This document shows, piece by piece, positions 52,661 through 63,047 of a stretch of DNA of 64,000 nucleotides. Below the pieces are notes generated by a model. The model saw only the letters and a program-made list of their open reading frames with translations, ran no database searches and was not told the origin of the DNA. Location: contig NC_012878.2 in the NCBI RefSeq assembly GCF_000003195.3, forward strand, positions 21,714,771-21,778,770, written 5' to 3'. The translations under genes and the position numbers were made by a program. How positions within the stretch are numbered: position 1 is the stretch's first letter; every line of letters begins with the position of its first letter. Origin of the DNA: Sorghum bicolor. Its lineage: Eukaryota; Streptophyta; Magnoliopsida; Poales; Poaceae.

Positions 52661-54197
52661 TGAAAGGATCAAGATGCCCAAGAGGGGGGTGAATTGGGCT
52701 TCTCTAAAAATTTAAGCAACCTGTAAGCTCCAATTCAACCCCTTGTGCCTAAGTGTGACCTAGAGAGCTACCAGATAAAAGTTTTGCAACCTAGTTCCAA
52801 TCCTATTCTAGCAAGGCAATTCTAAGAATGTAAAAGCACAAAGTAAATGCTAGAATGTAAAGGAGTAGTGGAAGAACATGCTCGGCGATGTTTTGCCGTG
52901 GTATCGGAGAGTCGCCACTCTCCACTAGTCCTCGTTGGAGCACCCGCACAAGGGCCTTGCTCCCCCTTGGTCCGCGCAAGGACCAAGTGCTCTCTACGGG
53001 CTGATTCTTCGACACTCCGTCACGGTGAATCGCCCAAAACCGCTCACAAGCTTGACACGAGCCACCCACAAGAACTCCGGGCGGTCTTCGTGCCTCCAAT
53101 CACCACCGAACCGTCTAGGTGATGGCGATCACCAAGAGTAACAAGCAAAGAACTCTCACTTGACCCAAACAAGGCTCTAGAGAGTGGTGGATGCACACTT
53201 GACTCTTGGAATTCACTAGAGAAGGAGTCTCTCAAGAAATCACTCAAATCTCAATCCTCTCTAGGCTCTTGCTACTCTCTTGCTCCACAACAAGTTTCTC
53301 AGATATTCAAGAGAGCTCTCATGGACGAGGTGGAGGAGTATAAATACTACCCACGAAGTCCAAAGGTCAGCCAGCCGTTTTTCACTGAAAACGGGGTCAC
53401 CGGACGCTCTTTATGTTGCACCAGACGCTCTGCACCGAGCGTCCGGTGCCCCATAACGGCTAACTGTACTTGCGTCTGACAGGTCACCGGACGCTAACTC
53501 TTAGCGTCCGGTGCACCGTCCGGTGCTCGGGGAGTTTTACATGCTCCCTGCGCATGGGACCGGACGCTACCCGGTGCGTCCGGTGCTAGCGCCCGGTGCT
53601 CGGGGCAGGTTTACAACCTCCCTAGGTATGGGACCGGACGCTGCCCGGTGAGTCCGGTGCCAGCGTCCGGTGCTTAATCCTAAGCACCGAGAACTCCCAA
53701 CGGCTAAGGACCTCACCGGACGCACTCACAGAGCGTCCGGTGCAGCGTCCGGTGCCCCATTGGGCACCCTAACTTCGTCGAAATGTGATCGCTCCAAAAC
53801 GAAGTTTGTTCCTCTCGATCTAAGGACTATCTCTGAGCTGCCTAGTGCTAGGTTTACCAAGTGTGCACCACACCTAAACCTAAAGCCTTGCCTAAGTCAA
53901 GCTACTAGATCAAAGCCCCTCTTAATAGTACGGTCAAAGGAAAACAAAGTCCTAAACTACTCTAAGTGCCCTTCTTAACCATATGGCACTTAGACCTAGT
54001 CTAGTCTTGACGATGTCCATCCATCCTTTGAAAACCAAAACGATTTCCACTATTAAGTAGGCATGTACGTCCCTGTCCATCGAGTACCTATTACCATGAC
54101 CTTACCTATGACTTTACCTCTACAAAACACACGTTAGTCATAGTAATCAACATTGTCATTAATCACCGAAATCACTAGGGGCCTAGATGCTCTTTCA
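52661..54197 (-). repeat. 3' LTR of Sirevirus F (1537 bp)
   Basis: On the minus strand it starts TGAAAGAGCATC and ends ATCCTTTCA (inverted termini TGAAAG/CTTTCA). Between 53395 and 53770 I count about fourteen exact or near copies of GCGTCCGGTG or its complement, many arranged as inverted pairs, including 13 bp arms at 53485-53497 and 53501-53513 separated by 3 bases. A TATTTATA on the minus strand near 53340 could be the TATA box. Confidence 0.9.
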
Positions 54198-54457
54198 ATC
54201 TCCCCCTTTTTGGTGATTGATGACAATAACCTCGAGTATGAAAGATTTGAGGTTTTCAAATGACTTGGTTTCAATAAGCATGATACAATAAGAACAAAGG
54301 GATTAGGCATGCTTATATCAACCAAGTCCAATATCCTGCATCCAAATATGTGAGTGGTATACAACAGGATATAACACAAGGCTCATAAAAACATCGGAGT
54401 AAAAACGCGGAAGCAAAAGTAATATGAGCCAAAAACACATGACATTAAGATATCACA
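54198..54457 (-). promoter_or_regulatory. Polypurine tract and 3' untranslated region of F
   Basis: On the minus strand AAAAAGGGGGAGAT (54211-54198) abuts the LTR. The remaining roughly 250 bp are non-coding. Confidence 0.75.
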
Positions 54458-56131
54458 TTAAGCACAAGTCATGTCTGACATTGGAGGCTGATAGTCATCA
54501 TCTGAGCTGTCTGAAGCAAAATCAAACTCTCCCTCAGCCTCTGCATCTGCCACAGCCCTAATGGCTATGTCCTGCTGCTCCTTGGTCTCAGGTACTGCTC
54601 CTAAACTGCGAGTGCCCCTAGCAGAAGGTGGGGGCACCGGTCCACGTGGTGCACGAGGAGGTGGTGTAGCTCTGAGGTCGTGGTGTGCTTGCAGCATCTG
54701 CCTGGGGTCGTAGTGGGGGAAGACGGTGTCTGAGTCTGTCAACTCCATCTGCAGGTGAGCTGGCAGGGGCACGGGCCTAGCACGAAGAATGAGAAGAGTG
54801 ATCCAATGTGCATACGACAACTGACGCCGACCCCTGAAGCTCTCTGAGATGGTGTCCTCAATCTCTGAGACTATCAGATCCCACAAGTCAAAAGGTGTCT
54901 GCGAGATGAGGTGTGCTACGAGCCACTGCTGGATACGAGAGAAGCCATCTCTGTAGCCTGTCCTGGGGAGGAGTGTCTTCCTCAACACAAAGTCGAGGAT
55001 CCTGGCTGGGCGAGTCAAGTCTCCTACTGTCCTGCTGGAGCCCTCTCCAAAAGGTGGACGGAAGCAAGGAGCCACAAAGTCTACCGGTTGTATCTCACCA
55101 CCTTGAGGACGTCGAGGAGGCTCAAAGTTCCCGTAGCACAGCTGGTGAATCCTGGTGGAGTAAGCCCTCAAGCCAAGTACCTCTCTAGCCCTCTGTGCTG
55201 TCACTCTGTAATCTGTGCCTGCCAGTGCGTAGTGAATGTAACTATGATCTCGAGAAACCCACACTGACGCGTAGAACTCTCTGACCCACTGCTCACAGTA
55301 AGTACCAGGGAGAGCTAGCAACTCTAGGAGGCCGTGGAGGTAGGTGAAGTACTGACGGATATCTGCACCAACCACGTTCCCGAGTATCTCAAGGTCAATA
55401 ACTCAGTGCTCCCTGAACTGAGACTGCGAACGAATCAGTGCCTCGTAGATGTCCTCCTGGACCACTGTGTAGAACCTGGCACCGGCTCAGGGATCCCTAG
55501 CAGCTGGAAACCAAGTAGGAAAGGGGACAGAGCGAAGCTGCTGGATCTCGCGGGCGGACAATAGGGTGAGGTCCCTGTGTATCCGCTGACGAGAGGCTGG
55601 AGTGCCTCTAGCTGGTGTAGCACGAGCAGTGGATGTAGACTGGCCCTGCGTACCAGTCCAAGGAGTGGCCTGAGTACGAGTGCGGGTCGACCTCCTGAGG
55701 GGCTGCTCCTGCTCCTGTGCCTCTGCTGGTCCCTCTGCCTGGGCCTCTGCCTCTGTGTCTATGTCTGGGTCCTCCTGAGCTGGATCTCTAACATTGATCC
55801 TGACACACTGTCCTCCTATCATGATGGTGCCTGGAGGTGATCCACGACAAGCCTCGGCCTCAAGAACGGCACGCCTCTGACATGGCGTGAGATCAGTCCC
55901 TATCCGCAAAGCACCTGACTGTCCACCCCTCGCAGCTGCCTCTGCTACTGCTGCAACTGCCTCGGCCACCTCTACCTCTCTGTCGCTGACCTTGCGCTTC
56001 TTGGTGGCCAACTTCTTGCCCTTGCCCTTCTCTGCCGCTGTCAGGCGACGGGGAGGATCACCTCCACCATCACCTCCTGGGGAACCTCCAGCGCTGGCTG
56101 CCGGACCACTGACGTTCTTGCAACGTGCCAT
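54458..56131 (-). pseudogene. Third ORF of Sirevirus F, downstream of pol
   Basis: One minus-strand frame of 558 codons from ATG 56131 (MARCKNVSGP) to TGA, broken by TGA at 55487-55489 and TGA at 55403-55405. The N-terminus is Gly/Pro-rich and basic (KGKGKKLATKKRK, a likely nuclear localisation signal), then a Glu/Ala-rich helix, then Gln/Arg/Thr-rich sequence. The C-terminal half has WVREFYASVWVSRDHSYIHY followed by RVTAQRAREVLGL and a long globular part, which resembles a domain found in plant transposon-encoded proteins (putative plant transposon protein), and ends acidic (DFASDSSDDDYQPP). It occupies the envelope position of SIRE1-type elements, but I see no signal peptide or membrane segment, so I do not call it envelope. 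Confidence 0.65.
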
Positions 56132-57333
56132 TGCAAGAACCACCGACTGAACGAACGGCCGACAAACAACCAACAGACAAAGGAGATCAACGTGAGTTGG
56201 ACGACGAGACGCGTTCCAGATGAAATATCACGATCGAGATCTGCCGGAGAACACGAATCCAATCCTTAAGGTGCTACAAAGATAGAACGAATCGAATCAT
56301 CGTCAAAAACAACAATTAGATCCATTCAGACATTGAATCGAACACCTTGAGGGGAAAAACTTAGGAGGCTTACCCAAGCCCTCAAAACCCAGCGAGATTG
56401 GATCTGCTCGCGAAGAGAAGGAAGAGGGATGAATCTAGGGCGGATCTGGCGCGAGGGAGAAGACACGAGATCGCCGGAGGGAGGATCCCGGCGGTCGGCG
56501 GCGGTTTCTGCGAGCTAGGGCACAGCACGAGCGCGGGCTTTATGCGCCTGCCGCGGGGTCACCGGATGCACTTAAAGTGGCACCGGACGCGTCCGGTGAC
56601 CACCGGACTCATGCGCAGAGAGGTTTTCAAATCGGCATCGCACCGGATGGTGGCCACCGGACACTGGCTTTAGCGTCCGGTGCCCTAGGGCACGCATGGT
56701 GAGCATCGGACGCAAGTCACCAGACGCTGCAGGGACACTGTTCCTGTGTCCGGTGAGTGCAGTCTGGCACACTCACTGCACCGGACGCGCCGAGACAGCG
56801 TCCGGTGCAACGTCCGGTGCACCTCTGAGTCCTTTTTCAACTTAGCACTACGCCCGACTATGACCCAACCAAGTTCCATCTTCAAAGACACACAAAAAAA
56901 CACCAAATAGAACTGGTATGAGTGACCTCTCTCAAACCCTCAATTTTTTCACAAATATTTAGCCATAGGCTTAGTAGTTTTTATGAAAATAGTTTGAAAA
57001 ATCGCCAAGGAGCATCATATGGCCATAAAGCTAGGGGTTAGAATCACAATGAGCTTTGAATGCTCCCCCTATCTATGGATGAACACAACGGATGCTCAAA
57101 GAATAACCGAAAAGAAACGGTCAACTAACAAGCATGCATATGATATGAGGTGAAATGCAATACTTGAAAGTAAACTAATGCTTGTCAAGTTTCATCCAAG
57201 GTTAAGCTTTTTCACACACACAAGGCGGTTATCTTAACCATGTTAGACAAGCCCTACATGCAAGTTTTGAATTTTAGTTTTAGTATGCATGATATGCAAA
57301 GCAAAAGCTATTTACAAGATTCAACACACAACT
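56132..57333 (-). other. Non-coding region between pol and ORF3 of F, with CACCGGACGC dyad cluster
   Basis: About 1.2 kb. The part 56560-56830 repeats the GCGTCCGGTG/CACCGGACGC word about ten times, including the perfect 18 bp palindrome CACCGGACGCGTCCGGTG at 56581-56598. The rest (56830-57333) is AT-rich without ORFs. Confidence 0.6.
56581..56598. repeat. 18 bp palindrome CACCGGACGCGTCCGGTG
   Basis: Two head-to-head copies of the Sirevirus word CACCGGACGC overlapping by two bases. Confidence 0.9.
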
Positions 57334-60300
57334 TTATCTTTTAGTGAAGTTAGAGAGGTCAAGCACATTTAGTTCATTTCTCAACATGCAAAACCTAGCT
57401 TCATCTAGGGGTTTTGTGAAGATATCTACCAATTGATTTTCCGTTCCCACATTCTCTAGAGATATGTCACCTTTAGCAACATGATCCCTAAGGAAGTGGT
57501 GGCGGATGTCAATATGTTTTGTGCGGGTGTGTTGAACCGGCTTGTTTGCAAGTTTTACGGTACTTTCGTTGTCACACAACAAAGGTACTTTGTCTAGTAC
57601 TACTTCATAGTCTAGCAAAGTTTGTTTCATGTAGAGTATTTGTGCACAACAAGCACCGGTGGCAATGTATTCCGCCTCGGCCATTGACAAGGCAACACTA
57701 TTTTGTTTCTTTGACATCCATGAGACAAGTGATCTACCTAGGAAGTGGCACCCTCCGGATGTGCTTTTTCTATCAATCCGGCACCCGGCATAATCCGAAT
57801 CGGAATAGCCTACAAGTTGGAATCTTGCACCTTTGGAATACCACAAACCTAGGCAAGGTGTGTATTTTAGATACCTAAGAATTCTCTTGACCGCAATCAA
57901 GTGAGATTCCATAGGCATTGCTTGATATCTTGCACACATACACACACTAAACATGATATCAGGCCTAGATGCGGTGAGGTAGAATAGACTTCCTATCATG
58001 GAGCGATAGAGAGTCTTGTCAATTGGGTTACCTCCCTCATCCAAGTCGAGATGCCCATTTGATGCCATGGGAGTCTTGATTGGTTTGCAATCCATCATCT
58101 TGAACCTCTTGAGAAGATCTTGCGTGTACTTCTCTTGAGAGATGAAGACTCCTTCCTTCATTTGCTTGACTTGAAATCCTAGGAAGAAGGATAGCTCGCC
58201 AATCATGGATATCTCAAACTCCTTGGACATCAAATCACCAAATTCCTTGCAAAAATCTTCATTAGTAGAGCCAAAAATAATATCATCAACATAAACTTGG
58301 CAAATGAAGATTTCCCCATTCATTTTCTTGGTGAAGAGTGTTGTGTCAACTTTCCCAATCTTGAAGCCCTTCTCAATGAGGAAGTCCCGAAGCCTCTCAT
58401 ACCAAGCTCTAAGAGCTTGTTTGAGACCATAGAGAGCCTTGGACAATCGGTAGACATGCTTGGGGTACCTAGGGTCTTCAAAACTGGGGGTTGCTCAACA
58501 TAGACAAGCTCATTAATATAGCCATTCAAAAAAGTACTTTTCACATCCATTTGAAATAACTTGATATCATGACTAGATGCATATGCAAGTAGGATACGGA
58601 TTGCTTCAAGTCTTGCCACCGGTGCAAAGGTTTCACCGAAGTCAAGACCTTCCACTTGTGAAAAGCCTTTTGCCATGAGCCTTGCCTTGTTGCGCACCAC
58701 TTTGCCTTGATCATCCTTCTTGTTTCGGAAGACCCACTTTGTTCCAATCACTCTTGCATCTTTGGGTCGCTCTTCAAGTGTCCATACTTGGTTGCGAGAG
58801 AAGTTGTTCAACTCCTCTTGCATGGCCATGATCCAATCCGCATCATGAAGAGCTTCTTCTATAGTCTTTGGTTCATCTTCAAGAGACACAAAAGCGTGAT
58901 GTTCAATAAATAAAGCATGTCTAGAATGAGTAGTTACACCACGTGATGGACTCCCGATGATGAGATCTTGAGAGTGATCTTGGAGGAGATGTGATGTTCT
59001 TCTTGGTGCCACTTGAGGGGTTGGTTGGGGAGCATCAACATCTTGTGCTTGTGCCACCGCTTGTTCATGAGTGACTTGAGTGTCTTCATGAGCATCTCTC
59101 ACATCCTTGTCTTCATCTTGTGGAACATGTGAGGTGGATGGTGGCTCAATATTTTGCACATCATCATCATCTTCTTTTGGCTTGATGTCTCCCACCGGCA
59201 TGTTCTTCATGGCATCCCTTAATGGTTCACCACCTACATCATCAAGATTATCACTTGCTCCTTGGGAGCCATTAGTTTCATCAAATTCAACATCAAATGT
59301 TTCTTCAACCATGTTTGTGGCATGGTTAAAGACCCTATATGCCTTGGACTTTGATGAATAGCCAACCAAGTAGCCAATGTCACATCTTCTTTGGAACTTT
59401 CCCAAGTGTTGGCGCTTCTTGTAGATGTAGCATTTGCACCCAAACACTCTAAAGAATGAGACATTGGGCTTCTTCCCATTGAGCAACTCATATGGTGTCT
59501 TCTCTAGGAACTTATGAGGAAAGAGCCGGTTTGAAGCATAGCATGCGGTGTTGATTGCCTCGGCCCACATCTTCTCCGAAGTGTTGTACTCATCTAGCAT
59601 TGTTCTTGCCAAGGTGATCAAAGTCCGGTTCTTTCTTTCTACAACCCCATTTTGTTGTGGTGTGTATGTTGAGGAGAACTCATGCTTGATTCCCACATCA
59701 TCACAATACTCTTCAATGTTGGTGTTGTCAAACTCTTTCCCATTGTCACTTCTAATTTTCTTGATCTTCACATCAAATTGATTTTGGGCATTATTTGCAA
59801 ACTTATTGAATATTGATGCAACTTCGGCCTTGTCTTGCAAGAAGAATGTCCAAGTGTATCGGGAGAAATCATCAACTATGACCAAGCAATATTTGTTGCC
59901 TCCAAGACTAGCATATGTGGTTGGTCCAAATAAATCCATGTGAAGTAGCTCAAGCACTCTTGAAGTAGAGAGATAGGCCTTGGTTGGATGAGTGTTTGCA
60001 ACTTGCTTGCCGGCTTGACATGCACTACAAAGCTTGTCCTTCTCAAATGTCACATCCTTCAAGCCTCTAATCAATTCTTTCTTCATCAACTTCTTGAGTG
60101 TGCTCATTCCAACATGTTCTAACCTTCTATGCCACAACCACCCAAGTGAAGTCTTGGTGAATAAGCAAGTCTTGACATCAACTTCATCGGATGAGAAATC
60201 AACTACATATAAGTTGTTGTGTCGGAAGCCTTTGAATATCACTTCATTGTCATCCTCCTTGGTCACAATCACTTCCTTCTTTTTGAATAGGCATTCAAAT

Positions 60301-60560
60301 CCAAGATCACAAAGTTGTCCAACCGAGAGCAAGTTGAAACTCAATGATTGCACATAGAGCACATTGGTGATGGAGTTGTCATTTGATATAGCAACCTTTC
60401 CTAGTCCCTTGACTTTGCCTTTTGAATTGTTACCAAAAGTGATCTTCTCTTGGTTGTCAACATCTTTATCAAGAGAGGTGAACATCCGGGGATCTCCGGT
60501 CATATGTTGAGTGCAACCACTATCAATTACCCAATGTGATCCACCGGTCTTGTAGTTCAC
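57334..60560 (-). pseudogene. Sirevirus F pol: protease, integrase, RT, RNase H, one frameshift
   Basis: It starts NYKTGGSHWVIDSGC with the protease DSG near its N-terminus (SGCTQHMTGD). Pre-integrase HHCC finger (WHRRLEHVG, CSACQAGKQ), then integrase core with acidic residues in LLHMDLFGP..VIVDDFSRYTW, RSDNGKEF and QNGVVERKNRTL. RT follows: TKWVFRNKKDDQGKVVRNKA and FQMDVKSTFLNG. A frameshift near 58485 follows VEQPP; the downstream frame (58446-57334) carries an intact YVDDIIFGST and RNase H with SDSDYAG and the MAEAEYIA box, ending LSNFTKR. This is the complete Ty1/copia enzyme order with one visible frameshift. Confidence 0.9.
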
Positions 60561-60574
60561 CTACACACAAGAGA

Positions 60575-62995
60575 TCAAGCTTGAGATTTAGGGACCCACA
60601 TTTGCTTAGGGCCCTTGACCTTCTCTACTAGTTGCTTTGGCACCCAAATCTTCTTTGGCCTTTGCTTGTTGGGCGGCCCCATGAAGCTAACCTTGACCTT
60701 GCCACTCTTGTCTTTCCTTACAATGTAGTGAGCATTGAAGGCAAATGGTCTTGCATGCTTGGGCAAGGATGGTGGTAGTGGTGCCTTACACTCATGAGCA
60801 AAGTGTCCTTGACCACACTCAAAGCATCTCTTTGGCTTTGGCTTGCTTGGTTAATCATGAGTGGCTAGTGACTTGATGAGCTTTGTTTGATGAGCCTTGT
60901 AGCCAATCCCACTCTTGTCCATCTTCATGACGGTGTTCATGAAAAGCTCACTTTGAAGGTCCTTCCCCTTTGTGAACTTTGCTAACCCCATGGTTAGGTG
61001 TTCCTTCTCTTTGTTGAGCTTGTTGTTCTCTTGAGTTAGCTTCTTGATGATTGGGTCATTGTTGCTAGCTAACTCATCCAAGATGAATGTCTCATCCTCT
61101 TCTTGCTTGTCATACATCAAACCAAGCTTGAGATATTGATTTTCTTCCTTGAGTAACTTGTTCTCATATGCAAGCTTCTTGTCTTGATCAAGTCACTCAA
61201 TCACAATGGTCTTGTGCTTGGCTTGGTCTTGCAACTCTTTCTTGAGCATGACAATTTCATCCTTGAGCTTGATAGTGTCCTCATAGCTCTCGGCCACTAC
61301 CACTTTCTTGTCCTTGCAATCAACACATTTGCTTGTGCTCTCCACAAGTAAGTCATCACAAGATGTGGCTACATCAAGCTTAGCAACATTGTTAGTAGCA
61401 ACATGTGTTTCATCAATTGCAAGTTCATAAGCAATCTCAAGGTTGTCATAGTTTGCTTTTACAGTTGTTAGCTCTTCTTTCATTGCTCTATATCTAGTGA
61501 TAAGCTCATCATGAACACTCTCAAGTTTATCATGTTTTTCTTTGTGCTCTTTTAAAGAGAGTTTGAGCTCCTTGAGTTTAGTGGTCATGATTTCATTTTG
61601 GTCTCTAAGCTCATCACTAGACTTAAGCTTTGCTAGAAGTGTTTCATTTTCATGTTCAAGCTTTTCATTTTCACTTCTAGATTTTCTTATGACTTTTGTG
61701 TACTTGTTAAGCAATTTTACAAGTTCATCATAAGAGGGTGATTCGTATTCACTATCACTTTCACTACTCTCATCCTCACTTTGTACCTTCCGGTCACCCT
61801 TAGCCATAAGGCATAGGTTTGTAGAGGATGTAGATGGCCGTGAAGATGATGGTGAGGAAGCATCGATGGCAATGGCGGCAACCTTCTCATCATCACTCTC
61901 ATTGCCGGAGGTGTCACCACTTGAGCTCTCAATGTCGGTGAGCCAATCACCAACAATGTAGGCCTTGCCATTCTTCTTCTTGTAGTGCTCCTTGTTCTTG
62001 CCACCTTTCTTCTTGTATTGCTTCTTGTCATTCTTCTCATCATCACTTGAATCATCTTGCTCTTTGTTCTTCTTCTTGTACTTGTCCTTCTTGGGCTTTG
62101 GACATTGATGAGCAAGATGACCAAGCTCACCACAATTGTAGCAATCCATCTCAGGGATGGGCTTCCTCTTGCTACTTGTGAAGAACTTCTTCTTCTTGGA
62201 GTCAAAGTTGACTCCATTCTTGTTGAGTTTCTTCAACATCTTTGTGGTTCTTCTCACCAAGGGGGCAATAGACGCATCATCATCACTTGAAGTTGATGAC
62301 TCAACTTCCATCTTCATGGCCTTGCCCTTGTGAGAAGCTTTGAGGGCCAAGTCCTTTTTCTCCTTCTTGGCCGATGAGGAGCCATCTTGGGGGTTCATGT
62401 GCATGTACATCTCATGAGCATTGATGTTCCCCAATATGGCGGTTGGTGTAGCGGTGGAGAGATCGCCTTGATGAAGCACCGTTACTACGTGCCCATATTT
62501 CTCAATGGGAAGCACACATAGTATCTTCCTTGCTACATCAGCCGCACTCATTTGAGTGAGCCCAAGTCCATTTAGCTCCTCTACAATGACATTCAAGCAT
62601 GAATACATTTCATTAGCATTTTCTTTTGGAAGCATCTCAAATGTATTAAGCTTGTTCATCACTAAGTGATAGCGTCCCTCGCGTTCACTCTTTGATCCCT
62701 CATGGAGCGCACAAAGTTCCTTCCAAAGGGCATTGGCGGTTTTGTGGCTCCGAACGCGGTTGAACACCTCTTTGCAAAGGCCTCTAAAGATGTGGTTTTT
62801 GGCCTTTGCATTCCACTTCTCGTTTTCTTGCTCTTGTGGAGTAAGAGCGGTGTCTTTTGCCGGAGGGTTAAACCCTTCGGTCGCGGCTTTTAGGCACTTC
62901 ACATCGCATGCCTCCAGGTATGATTCCATCCGTATTTTCCAATACGGGAAGTCATCCCCATCGAACATGGGTGGCGGTCCATCCCCGTTAGACAT
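60575..62995 (-). pseudogene. Sirevirus F gag with coiled-coil tail
   Basis: ATG 62995 (MSNGDGPPPM). N-terminal copia gag domain with YWKIRMESYLEA and LWKELCALHEGS; first zinc knuckle CYNCGELGHLAHQC; Lys/Asp-rich stretch; then a long predicted coiled coil (about residues 420-600). In-frame stops: TGA 61193-61195 and TAA 60851-60853. After the second stop comes a second knuckle CFECGQGHFAHEC, one residue short of CCHC spacing (C-X2-C-X3-H-X4-C), and a WVPKQL..WVPKSQA end. The TGA at 60575-60577 and a change of frame separate gag from pol, so pol would need recoding. Confidence 0.85.
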
Positions 62996-63032
62996 CTTTC
63001 TCTAGGCAGTGAAGCCTAAAAAATGAGCACTA

Positions 63033-63045
63033 GGCTCCGATACCA
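63033..63045 (-). promoter_or_regulatory. Primer-binding site of Sirevirus F
   Basis: On the minus strand TGGTATCGGAGCC lies two bases after the 5' LTR: the initiator-Met-tRNA PBS with one change from TGGTATCAGAGCC. The gag ATG lies about 40 bp further on, an unusually short leader. Confidence 0.8.
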
Positions 63046-63047
63046 AT

